Source of the DNA: Sphaerolaimus hirsutus
Taxonomy: Eukaryota > Nematoda > Chromadorea > Monhysterida > Sphaerolaimidae
Length of the DNA: 64,000 nt
Assembly: GCA_964036195.1 (NCBI GenBank)
Contig: OZ038452.1
Location: 22,641,785 to 22,705,784 of the forward strand
Reading direction: 5' to 3'
Shown here one piece after another: positions 22,947 through 35,900 of this stretch. Every line of letters starts with the position of its first letter. The stretch's first letter is position 1. Below the pieces are notes generated by a model. It saw nothing but the letters and a program-made list of their open reading frames with translations. It ran no database searches and was not told the DNA's origin. Position numbers and translations under genes: made by a program.

Positions 22947-23466
22947 ACTCAGTGCACGTAAACTCCGAGCGCATGTAGACTCCCAGTGCACGTAGGTCTA
23001 CTCCCAGTGGCCAGTGCACATAAACTCTCAGTACACGTAACCTCACAGTGCATGTGTACACTGTACACCCTGTTAGCTGTGCGGCGCGGCCGCAACGTTG
23101 CCGCCCCCCCACCTCCCAAAATTTTTGTTTTATGTATTTATATGCAAATATAATTGTAAATGAAAATCAAAAAGTTTCATTTGCATATAATTACAAATGC
23201 ACTAGTGGAAAATTCCGAACTAGTGCTGAAATAATGTCAAAATGTGGACCGAAATTTCAGGCAGCCCGCAGGGTGGGCGGCAAAGTTGCGAACAGGGTGC
23301 ACACATGCACTGTTAGTTTACGTGCACTGGGTGGGAGTTTACGTGCACTGAGAGTTTACGTGTACTGAGAGTTTACGTGCGCTGAGAGTTTACGTGCACT
23401 GGAAGTCAACGTGCACTGGGAGTAGAGACCTGCGTGCACTGGGAGTCTACTTGCACTGAGGCACTG
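22947..23466. repeat. Element with inverted arrays of GTGCACTG-GAGTTTACGT units
   Basis: On the left (22947-23065) are five or six units of CAGTGCACGTAAACTC type. On the right (23295-23466) are about nine units of GTGCACTGAGAGTTTACGT type in the opposite orientation. Between them are GCCGCCCCCCCACC and its complement-like GGTGGGCGGC. The arrangement resembles subterminal repeat arrays of DNA transposons. Confidence 0.75.
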
Positions 23467-23616
23467 GCTCAATTGCATCAAGTTATAAAATTAACGTAAC
23501 ATCATAGCAGCTTGCAAAAAAATCGTCGAGCAACCAATGGTTGTAGACATTCGCTTGAGTGCATTTCCCATATGCCCATGCAAATCAATTTCCACAAACA
23601 CCCACTAACAAACTTT

Positions 23617-23954
23617 TCACAAATATGGCATTACCACCCCATTTACACAGTGACACGGGGGTGCCCCCCGCTGCGGTGAGGGGTCCCCCGCACTTTCCCC
23701 ACTTTCAGCCCCTTCGATATCACCTGAATACGCTGCGGAATCACTATTGTTTGAATTGGAATTATTCGAAAAATCACAATTTCCATCGATTTCAGTGTCG
23801 CAGCGAAATTTCTTGCAATTTTCAGCGGGCGGAAAATAATCGTCGTCGTTAGAATTGGGAATCAACGGTTGGAATGACAGATTTTGATGGGAATAGCGGG
23901 AATGAGTGCGCGCCGGCCGTTGATTTTCTAGTTGCCAATTTTGCGGGGGGCGGT
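23617..23954 (-). CDS. Latrophilin exon 22: C-terminus
   Basis: Acceptor ATCTGCAG|AC. Residues 1112-1223, then TAG: a polar, then acidic Asn/Ser/Asp-rich tail with a late Cys pair, ending VVMPYL. The end does not match the usual latrophilin C-terminal PDZ ligand. A minus-strand AATAAA lies at 22569-22574, beyond the repeat at 22947-23466, but nothing proves it is used. Confidence 0.88.
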
Positions 23955-26900
23955 CTGCAGATTTTTGTGGGAGAACGAATTGGCAACATAGCCAGAAAAA
24001 CGCTTTAAATGAATAGGGATCCCAGCAAACATGTTACAGAGTATTGAGAAACTTCCAAGCGTGCGGAATTTTACAAAGTGTCTTCAAATAACTTTCAAAT
24101 ATATCACACCTAAAATACCAAACCTAAAATACCAAACCACCCCCCCCCCCCACAAAAACACACCATAATGCGAGGAAAAATTTCCCTGGCCAGAAGCGGA
24201 ACCAAGCGCCAATTTTTGGCGCCCAGCGCCAGGCGTCACGGGTGGGGGGAAACTTGGCGCCGGCGGCTTGTGCGACATGGAAGAAAGTGTGTGACAGTAG
24301 CCGTAGAAATTGGACCTTGGCGCTCCCATGGAGCCACGCCCACTTGAGTGGCTGGGGGCGGAATCTAAAAATTGAATTGGGGGATTGAAGGGCGAAATGT
24401 TAAGATTTTCGTTGATAAATGGGGGGGGGGAGATTTTCGTGAAAATTATTTTTTATTTAGTGAATTTGTGACTTTATATGCTTGCAATGTATTAATTCAA
24501 GTCATAAACATCCCCATGATTTAACACATCACATCTAACATTCCCAAAAATGTGTTATATTCCGGTATTTACTTTTTAAATGTGATGCTCTCAGTAATTT
24601 GAAACACTAATCACATAAATATAAAAACGTTATAAATGATTATCCACAAACACTGAGACTTAGAAACAGCAACATAACTTCTATTACAAAACTTATGCCT
24701 CTACTCCCAAACAATGTAACAAAAACGAACATTTACTCTGGTTTTGCGGGTCTGACGCGTGCACCAAATCGGTCGACTGCAGACACAGGCCGAACTGAAA
24801 TGAGGGGGAAAAGTGACGTCACTCTAATTATTGAACGCGTTGGTGACAAATTTACTGCACGGCAAATTGTTGTTGTATTGGCCCAACGGACTTGTTGACA
24901 ACATAAATTCCGTTCTAGTTGACAACAGAGTTCGAAAATGCCGATTTAGAGTATTGCAAAATGTCGGTATTTTTAGTTCCGATTTCGATGCACAATCCCG
25001 ATTAAAACACCGATCCTGTTGTTGAAATCTCAGTCCCGATCCAAGATATCGAAAACCCGCCACCATTTGGAACGCTAAATACTTCCACACACACATAAAA
25101 TCGACCAGTTTCTTCTCACAGAACTCAAAAATAATCGCATGCAACCAAAGATAAAAAATGTGATAATTACAAAGTGCGAGTGCAAATAAACTTTTCATAA
25201 AAATTAAAACATCAAAAGCCGAAAGAGGATTAGAAGCAAAATCACAACAAGTCAGCAGAAACCGTAAGGTTTATGATTGTGTGCATAATATCGATATTTG
25301 ATGTCACAAAGCAGAGTTGCGAAAGCGTATTTACGCTTACCCGAAATACCCGGGTAAATGGGTATTTATACTTACGCTTACGCTTACGCTTTCGTAAAAT
25401 ACCCGTACGCTTTTTTACGCTTTCCCGGCCGAATTACCCGGGTACTGAAAGCGTAAAAAAAACGTTTCACACAGTCCAGTTTTATGCTTTTGAAATAGTG
25501 TAAAACAACAAAAAAGGAAATTGAACGAAAACGCGTACAAAAAAACTGACTGCGTGTGTGCAGTATCATCACACTAAAAACAGCAGCAAATGTACAAATT
25601 CTGTTGAAATGCAAATGACTCGTTAAAATTGTCTTGCCTAACAATATCGTAGCTTCAGATTAGGAATTTTTGGGCTGAAAATGGATTCCGAAATGTGTCG
25701 CTGAGAGCTTTATTTTGAAACAGTTCACTGAACAAAAACAGACAGAATCTGGGATGCATTACCTTTGCCGCCACTGTATGTGAGTAAATATTCACCTGGT
25801 ACGCATATTTACTTGATTGTGAATGCATACATAAACTTAATGCATAATAAGTATGCAACTGTGTACTAATTTAATGTGAAAATATGAATGACAATGGTGT
25901 ATAAATTCATCTAATAGTGAAAGCAAGGGTGTTTTCTGACGCTCAAAAGCAAGAGCACTTTCTAAAAGAAATTTACGCTTACGCTTTATTTTACGCTTTC
26001 CTAGGTATTTTAAAAATACCTTACGCTTACAGTATCCATACTCAAAATTTGGAAAGTGTATTTACGCTCACGCTTACGCTTTCCAAAAATACCGGTATTT
26101 TAACAACTCTGTCACAAAGTACTTGGATTCATTGTCTTTTAACGTATCAATCTAACGAAGTCAAGTTTAGGTCATTGAAACTAGAAATCGAAAAGCGCCA
26201 GAAAAGGGTGCCAGCCAATCGGCGCCGTTAATTAATTACTACACTATAATGGCGCCAATGCCCAAAAAGTGCCGCGCCAAAAACATGGCGTCAAGTGGCC
26301 ATTTCGTGGGTTGTACAAACGGCGCCAGTTACAAAACGCCACGAATTCTAGCAAATCTTCAAAAGCAAAGCCCTGCTTCAAAACGTAAACGCCGAAGGAC
26401 AACTTTCCCCAAAATTTCATCCAACACATTTTCAATTCCACGCGCAACACAGTTCATGCAACCTTAAAGTTTTCGCATTCCAATCACAGTTACTCACACA
26501 AGCACAGGCTGGGGTAATAATACGAGGTGTCGCTGTATGGAATACTGCTTGGCGTGGTGCCAAAACTCGAGTAATTGACAACGGCGTTGGAGGCGGAGTC
26601 TCCGGGAAACGCAGCCAACAGTCCAGTGCGCTGATTGGTTGGGTTGAGAAGGAAAGTGAGTGCTGATTGGTTGGAGAAGCAAACAGCAAAAATGGGTGTG
26701 TGATGTGAAGCGGGTGAAGTGTGAAGTGAAGTGCGTTTATGTTAATGTTCACCCGGAGGGCACTCCCGGACCCTGAAAACGACCCTGTAAGTTTAAAAGT
26801 GCCTGTAAAATGTCATGTGTCGTGAAAAAGACACTGTAAAATGTCAGGTGTCATGTAAAAGACCCTGTAAAGTGTGAAATGTCATTTAAAAGACCCTGGT

Positions 26901-29900
26901 TATTCTCGTGTCTATCCAAATCTTATCGTATCTTATCGAAAGCTTATGTTTTTGTATCTAAATCTTATCTCTAAAAGTAAGATTTGGATACAAAAACATA
27001 AGATTTGAATACAATACAATAAGATTTGGATGTGAGACTTTTCAAGGTATTTTACATGACATTTGACACTTTACAGTGTCTTTTACATGACACCTGACAT
27101 TTTACAGGGTCTTTAACACTTTACAGGGTCATTTACAGGGTCTGGGTAACAGAATGCTCCAGAGAGATCCAATTGTTTCACAGTGAAACACAAAAAGTTT
27201 TCTAAATATCTATCGCGCTTCACACTGTTTAGCTACCTACTCAAAATTACACCCACTTTTACTGTGAGGTTATTTTATTAAGGAAAATTGAAGTTGGATG
27301 AAATGTGGCGGTTAGTAAAAAAAAGCGAACAGTGCACCAATCACCACTGAGGAAAGTGAGGGAGAGGGATAGAAAGTGTGAGTGAATTGCTGAAAAATGA
27401 AAGATACTGTAAAGGCTTGAATAGTTTTACATTTTACACATTTTTACTCGGCGGACAGCAGTGGTTCAGTATTGGGGGTTGGATTCGATACGGACAGCTG
27501 AAATTATAGCCCTTAGGTAGTGGAAAATACACACCGTAAATGACCATTCAAGCCTCTACGGAAAATATGTTAAATATTCCCCAAAAACATGTGCTGTCAA
27601 ACTTGAGTATATAGTTCTAAGTATATTCTGAGTACTGATTTATTGCTATCACATTCAAAATTATTTTCCAGTCAGGTAAACAATCAAACACGAATAAAAG
27701 TACTATATTGAAAAAGTATAAAACTAAAAAAACCCACCCACCTCATTCACAGGCATTCCATCACATTTCGGCACCTCAGTTGACCTGGTGCTGACACCAT
27801 CCACATCGCTGGCACCATAAAATCCGGGTGCCAAATGTCTGGTGCCATTGGCGCCATTTGGCGTCGAGTCGTAGTAACTGTGGAATGATTGATGCCCGTT
27901 GTTGTTTGTTGGATAGTGGCCTGAAAAAAGGTGAATTATATCATTATTTTGAAAAATAAAAGTTTGGTGTAGAGCTGTTAAAACCTGGCAATCTGAATGA
28001 AAATCAGAAAAAGTATGTCAACGTTGTTGTTTTTAGAATGAATTTTCAAAACATCTATCAAATTGATTTTGCAGGTTTGGTTTGATCATAGTTGATTTAA
28101 TATCAAAATGAAGTGATAAGTTATGTGAAAAGTAACAATATACTTAACAGGTCACTTCGACGTTTATCTGTCACTCATAATCTAACAAGGTGCAAAACAT
28201 GAACTCAGACCCGCAAAAATATAAACAAATTTTTGTAAAGAATGACAAAGAAAAACTAAAAAATGAAAAACAAATATAAAAAAACAGTCACCGACAACAA
28301 CCCACCAGCAATAGGCATACCAATGTACCCTGGCGCGTAGTTACCCGTGTTTCGGGCATGGTGCCTTTGCCCTGCACCAGTCGGGTACTCTGTACCGGGC
28401 GTCAAAAGGGCACCAGTGACCCCCCAGTGGTCCACTGCACGACCCACTGCCCCTGAATGTGCTGATGGGCAGCTGGTCGGGTTGTGCTGGGGAGGGGGGG
28501 GGGGTTGTTTGAGGTTTTTGAGTGTTTTTTGTGGGTAGATTTGGATAAAGATATAAATTGTGAACAGTGAGAAGTGAGAAATATTCTGGTTAACGCGTGT
28601 TCTTGAAAAAAACTGTGCATAGTCGTTAAAATGTATTTACGTTTCCACGAAAAATACGTATAGGTACTCGCGTACTGAGTGAATACGTTTCCACCAAAAA
28701 AATACCCTTACTCATGTCTATGCATACTTTTGGAAAGTCCGGGAGTACATAATATTTACATATTTTGAAGGGCATTTACTGAAGAGCATTTTGAAGGACG
28801 TTGCCCTTAATTCGAAATTAACGTGTAATTACAGAAACACACTGTAACGCGGAAAAGAACATGCCGCGAAAAGAAATAGCGCGACAATTCAGAAATCGAA
28901 AAACGTTCACTTAACTCCAGCGCAAGCGCAAGAATTCTCTCAACCAAAAAAACCACTCAACCAACCGTTTTCCAAATGACAGCCAAATAAAACGGCAATA
29001 ACAATCCACCGGCGCCGTGTAAAATTGCCAGCGCATAAGCGATCGCAGTATTTTCTGGCTGGCTGATATAGAGCAATGTGAGACCCCAAGCCGATGGGAG
29101 GGTCACTGCCAGAAGTAGGCAGAAACGCAGTTGCCAGCTGGAAATTTATTTGTTTATTTATGTAGGTATGTATTGGTGTTTTGGTTTGTTAGGGCCACAG
29201 ACCCCAGGGGACTGTTCCAAATGTATACATTTTTTATGTGGCAATTATTTACATATGTTGAGATGTTTAACCACACGTGGCACATTTTGACCTGCATTCT
29301 ATAACTTCAAAAGGTCTATTGATGAGAAACTTAAAAAATGCGACCACCCCCCCCCCTAAAAAAATGTTACCCCTCCCTCCCCAAAAAACAACAACTAAAG
29401 GTTACCCCCCCCCAAAAAAAAAATGATCCAGCTATCTATCTATTCCGGAGGCCGCTCAGCTATATATTTACATACTATCTATTCCGAAGGCAAAATTCTT
29501 GACTACTATACCTTGAACCTTACTGGCCACTTATTTACCAAATCTCCAAATCTACAAGACCCCTAATTTAAAAACTAACGGAGCACATCGCAGTCGTTCC
29601 ATTGTGGCCGGAGAAATTTTACTACCAAATTCTGTGGACCGTCTGCATTGGGCCACCGCACACAAAGCCACGAAAAGCAGGCATATACTCATCTGAAAAT
29701 TAGGTGAGTATAAATAAATGTGAATGGGTGACTGTGACTGTGACTAATTGATTATTGCTATACAATTTTCGACCAGTTAGATACCAATACTTAGGTACGT
29801 CTAGAATTTTAATTTTATTTCATGCTTGGGGTCTCCAATGGGGGAGCTGGTTGGGTGCAACACCCCACCCCCCCCCCCAAAAAAAAAAAAAATTCGGTCA

Positions 29901-32900
29901 GCTATATATCTATCCCGACTCCCGAGGTAACTTTCTATTGCGCATTTGACGCGGCAAGCGTTAAATGTTGGCGCGCGAAATTTATTTCATCCCGGATAAT
30001 TGTATAGCAATAAGAAACTCAAAGTTACAAAAGTTTTAAAAACAACCCACAGCCAGCGCTAATCCAAGTGGTATCAGAAAAGTCAAAGAACTGAAATCAT
30101 TGGCATTCATCCAACAATGTAAATTTCCACTTGAAGACGTAAGTTTTTCGCCACTCCTGTCCTCAGAAGTCAGACCCACCGCTGCCCATGTGCATGTAGC
30201 TATTGTCAATGGAACCCCTGGAAAGTTGGAAAAGAATGTTGATAATATCTATAAAGTTTGTGCAATGCAAAATAATAGCGTGAAAAACTGTTTTATTTCC
30301 GCATTTCAAGCTAAATATAGAGACATTTCCATTTTTCGTGAATTAATTGCAAGAATAGATTATAGACCCAATTTACGTATGGTATGTGAATAAAAGCAAA
30401 TTAATGTGTTCAGTAATGTGTTCATAAGAAATCTTTTTCATATGGGATATGGATGGTAGATTCGAGTGTAAATTTACTATATAACTGCCGTATTAAAATA
30501 AGCGTTAAGTAAAACAAACCAAAGGCCAAAGTGAAATAAGCGGCCACTCTATGCCCCTTCATTCTCGGTAAAAAGTCCGATATTTCGGCTGCCGATTTAC
30601 ACATTTGCACACAGGATTCACATAATTCAAATGACTCCAAACACAGCCAAAATAGAGATGCAAGTGCGAGAAAATGGCCAACGAAAGATGATAATTTGCA
30701 CATCGCCTGAAGTTTGTACGTGGTGAAATTTGTAGGTGCAATTTTGCATTTTTTCTAAAACTGCAGCGAAATCAGTGTTGACTGGGGGACGTACTGTTGA
30801 CTCGATTTGGGAGAGAACTACCAAATATTTACTATATTATTTATAAAGAAAATATTTTAATGACAAGAAGCGGTCAATAGCAAATAAATTTATAAGCAGA
30901 AGTCACTTGTCAACCCGACAACTCCCACTGATGTCACTTTACCATCTAAATATCACTTCAAAAATAGCTAACCTCACTCTCTACCCAGTGCAATGCAACA
31001 GAGAGCCAAACAATTTCAGTTAACATTGTACACGCACAAAGGTTGACAAATGTCAACTTGTGCCAATGTGTCCCATTAGTTTTGGAACAGACACACATCA
31101 ATAAAAGGGCCATGGAACAGCAGAGAATGCAGAGAACGCAGCCAATGTATAGGAATATGGTTGGTACTGGGGACCTGTTCAAGGGGGGGGGGGGTAAAAT
31201 TGAGACTTTGAGAAATTCAATTGAGAGGTTAGCATAAGAAGGCTACTGTATTTATTTCTTAGCACAAGTGTGTAGACTCAAATAAAAAAATAAACTCAAA
31301 TTAAAATTTTCGGTTGAAAATAATTTATTCAAAAGCATAAGAGTTCTAATATGGGTCACACTCCTCACCCCCCAAAAACAACAAAAACGTAGTATGTTTA
31401 AAGTCATAGGAGTATACCACATCAGTTTAAAAAAAATTTGATTAACACACCTGGCACCCCACATATCCCACTGTCCCATTTTCTCTCCCCTTCCCACATC
31501 CATAAGCAAGCCATAAGTTCCCAATCTGTCACAGGTACATGTCACACTCGTTCCATTGTGTTGCAAAAGACTGCAGCCGGTACTAATCCATTGAAATTGC
31601 ACATTTAGAGTTCGCACTTCACTCGTACCAGAGTTCCGGCTAGTGACCGTTTTGGTGGGAAACACAGTTTTGCGGTTTAAACGCATACATGATGGATGGG
31701 AGAGATTGTGCGTTGGCTGCAAATTTGTGGGTGTAGGCTTTAGAATATTTTCGATAGTAGGGAGTAGTAACAAAACAATACAAAATGTGTGGCCTGTCCT
31801 GGGATTTGTACATGAAACTATGCTTATCTTAGTGAATTAGTGCAATGATACTGAATTGACTTTGATCTCGAAATTCAATGTTTTTCTGAATATCTTAATA
31901 TTTATATAATAAATATGCAATATTTTCTCAAAATTTTACGATATGGATTTCCGATATAAGATTGAACTATCCCCAAAAAATACACCACAAAACCAACCCT
32001 ATCCACCCTAAACCGGACAATCACCGGCCTTTCCAGTACCTCATTCGTTTCCAATATGTCGGAATTCACGGTACCCACGTGAACGAGTCTTCCCACGGGT
32101 ACCCGCGGGACTATATTCGCAAATTCCGCACGTGAAATCGGTGGGTACGGATGTAAGCGGCTGGCCAGGTGCGAAATTGATATGAAAGATACTCGCGCCG
32201 CTGTGTCTGAGATGGGGGTTATTTTATGTCTTTTGTAGTATTCAAATACGTTTTATATTCTTCCTACGCTTATTCAAAGCTTATTCAATATACGGTATTT
32301 TCTCGAAATACCCCCCGGGGGTGATTGTTTCAGAGTGAGAATTTTGAGGGGGGGGGGCCAAACGGGGGGGAGGGGTATTTCGAGGGGGGGGGCTTTTTCA
32401 TTCACCAGAAATTTTTTGAAATTCCAGTATTAAATTGTCGTCTGTAACTGTAGAAAAATGCAACAATAACCGCTATAAATATATAAGGTCTATTGACTTA
32501 TATAAGTGTGTAACACTGTTCTAACGTAACAATTAATTGTTTTTACTGTTTTGCATTGCCCGAATCACAAACCGCAGTTTTGTCATGTACGTTCTCTGTA
32601 CACTCAATTTGGGGGAGGGAGTATTTCGAGGGGGTGGGTAATTATTTCATAGTGTCCATTTTGAAGAAAAGGGTATTTCGAGACGGGGGTATTTCGAGGG
32701 GGAGGGGGTATTTAAAGGAAATACGGTAGATAGATACCTAAAAAAAAATTTATGTCATGAAGTTATGAACGTCAATGAAAGTATAAATGATTAAATGATA
32801 AAAATATGTATACAACAAGTGGGCATAAAAATGTATTTTCGGTAAAAATCACCAAGTTTTATGCTCTCTCGTTGCATCCCCCGTCGTATACGATTACCTA

Positions 32901-35900
32901 CATTACAATTCTACACACGTTTTGGGCCCCTAGAAATCTGATTTGATCTGATCTGATAAAATTTTATTTTATTTTTTACTTATTTATTCAAACAGTTTGA
33001 AAATATATTGTTAAATCCCCATATGTAAATACGTCCTATGTATTCAAGCATTCACAGCAAGCCCAATGTACACCTCCACAATGTTTGTTTTTTTATAGAA
33101 AAAAGATACGACGAACCCTCAAAATGAGCCGCACTGGCTCTCAAAGCTTCAGCGGGAATGTGTACCGAATGCACATTCGGATCGAGTAAACTTTGCCACG
33201 GGAAAACTGCGTAATCGCGGATCGCAACTGCCGACGATTCGGTGGCTGAAAGTTTCGAAATTCAAAATTGTTTTGTTTCAAAAAAGTAGTGACAGGTTTT
33301 TTAGAATCGGAAACTTACTCAAGTGTCTTTTCATGGAATAATGTTTATCTTCTCCCCAAGATACGCTAGCGGCCATCAATGAAGCGCTTTGAATAAGTGC
33401 CTGCAATAATTCAATTGAAACGCTGGTTTTTCAACAATTTTGTTTAAAAAATACATAACTCTACAAAGTTATGTCAAACCTGTAAAATTGATGCGGCAGC
33501 TTCACTCTGCTTCATTTCAGGCAAATCAATCCACGCGAGTTCATTTCCTTTATCCATTAATGAATCGACTGCTGTAGTAACAAATCGATCGATTTCAGAC
33601 AACAACTTTTTATCAACTTGGAACGCTGCCAAAGCGCGTTTTTGCACCTTTCTCTTTCGTTTATTCGGCATTAAAATCGCAGACACTTTATCAACCAGAA
33701 TATGTAAGCTTCTGGTGATTGTCGAAATATCGCCACCGTACAAACGTTCATGTTGACAACTGGAGGACAGTTCCCTGAATTATAAAGGATATTTTATTTT
33801 TGAAATAACCTGTAATAACTTAAAACTGATAAAATACCTGTAACACTGATAAAATTGCTACTGTTAAAACCTTTTCGTTACGTTCTAACATCAAGAATAT
33901 TTTTCATCACAGGAATCGTCCAGAATTGTTACCGTTGGGTTGGCATAGTGCCACTGTCAAACATAAATAACTGCAGGCGCACAGTGTCAAGTCACTGCAG
34001 TTTGGCATTTCATCAAATGCTAAAAAAATTCAAACGTACTGCAAAGCAGACATGACGTCACCCAATTCCCTCACTGCATTCACTTTTGCTCCAATCGCTC
34101 TAGCAAAAGGTGAGACGCACTTTGAAAGGTCTGGCGCAGTGCCAAACCAGCCCGTTTTGGCGCACAGCCAATACGCAGATTCTTAAAAAAGACGATTCAA
34201 TTTGAAATTTTTTTTTGAAATACAGAAATTTGAAAAACTGACCGATGCGGTCATTTGGACAAGGCATTTTTGCATATCGCCTTGCGGTGGTAAATGGCCA
34301 TTTTATACCTCTCACTGTGATTTCTCCACAAGCGATTTGTTTGCTGCAAAATGTTTTTGCTTGTAAATGAAGAATACATGAACAAATTTGACTCACAAAA
34401 AATGCTCTCGCAGTAATTCTACAGTATACCGTATTTCCTAGAATTACCCCACCTTTAATTTAGCCCTACCTTCGAAATACCCCCCTACACATTTAGTGCA
34501 ATGTGTGAGCATTCAGAAGGTGCAGCGGCAGGATTAGCATTCTCAATGTGAACAAGGTATTTCTGGCTGCCAATTTGCACCAAAACTACACAGATACTGG
34601 GTTCTGTAAAACTTTCGCTTTTAAATTTCGCCATGCTCACATTAAGTTATTTACATTGATTTATGTAAAAAATACCTAACCGTGTACTTTCATCAAATTT
34701 CCGATGATGTCACTCCCCCAGAAATACCTCCAAATCCGAGTGAAGATGAAAATCAACACTCTGGGGGTATTTCCCGGAATACGGTCAAATTATATTTTCA
34801 ATTTTTAAAGCTCACCCCTCTTCAACTGCAATTTCCTTCGATAAAACTGCAATTTCTGGTAGTTCAGTTGTGGTGCTGCTTGCCACCGTTGTGGCTACTG
34901 ACAAAAACATGTGCAACATAAGTTTCAGGGATATAAGTAGCAAGATAATAGATAAAAGTAAAGAAACGTACCATATTCCACACATAAAAATGTAACTTGG
35001 AGGTATTTGTGAGTTTCTGGGCATTTGTCCTTTCCGAAAACTTTTGGCGCAGCTTCAATTTTGCACGAAGTTTCCCCATCGCATCTGAAAATTAAAAGTT
35101 TCGCGTTTAGACAAAATTTTGTCCCCACATTTCTATTTCTAAAATGTATGCTGATTTTTCGTCTTTTTTCCGCAATCCCTTCACCCACTTTCAGCGGTTT
35201 TTTCATCACGTCGCGTCATTTTCAAAATCGTGTCTCTATCGATCACATTTCAGCCAATCAAAATTATTATCAAAGGTTATTATCTCATTTCCCAAGACAG
35301 GTTAATTTCCCAGTTAATCCCGATGCAAAATCGTTTATCATAATTAAAAGATTTGCATCATTAGTAATCGATCAAGATCACATTTGACCTCAGGTTATTT
35401 TGTGACATTTTTTCTTCGTGACGTTTGCCATTTTCACATCACTGGTGAAAAGTTATTGATTATCGACAAGCACAGCATTTTTATGTCTGGCCCTGGAATG
35501 GGGGGCGCCCCCCCCCCCCCTTCCCCTGGGTACATCGTTGCAAATATTTGATCGTTTGAAACGTCTCAAATTCAATTCAAACAAACATTCTTAAAGTGTG
35601 GAAATTCACGCCGCGTCAATAAACTTTCGAATTTACCACATCCTGTTTACTAGAACAAGTGAAACATGTCTTTATTCACACATCCATATCACTTTACACA
35701 TTTATTGGCATTTTGATTGTAAATTGATTTGATACCCCATCTTTGGGAATTCAATTGTCTTCCAGGTGACACTTTCCGCTCGAATAAAGGTAAATAAAAG
35801 GTCACACAATAAATGCATATTGTCTTGTAAATGTGTGTATTTGGAATAGACACAGGATGCAATAAAAGTTTCGGTACCAATAAAAGTTACTCGTGCCATT

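Noticed and set aside
22947..23466. GTGCACTG unit array as a CRISPR or coding tandem repeat
   Set aside because: Units are degenerate, inverted between the two halves and have no unique spacers; the frames across it change and stop.
30100..30393. 97-codon plus-strand ORF
   Set aside because: It overlaps latrophilin exon 15 antisense, where the minus strand encodes TM4-TM5 with the conserved Cys-Trp and correct splice sites.
31252..31450. Minus-strand ORF continuing beyond the GPS exon
   Set aside because: The frame simply runs into the intron; the phase-2 donor at 31451 is the only one that joins TM1 in frame.
34344..34396. Longer latrophilin exon 6 using an AAG acceptor upstream of the CAG
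   Set aside because: The CAG at 34344-34346 fits once exon 5 is ended at GAGGG|GTGAGC, giving matching phase 2 on both sides.
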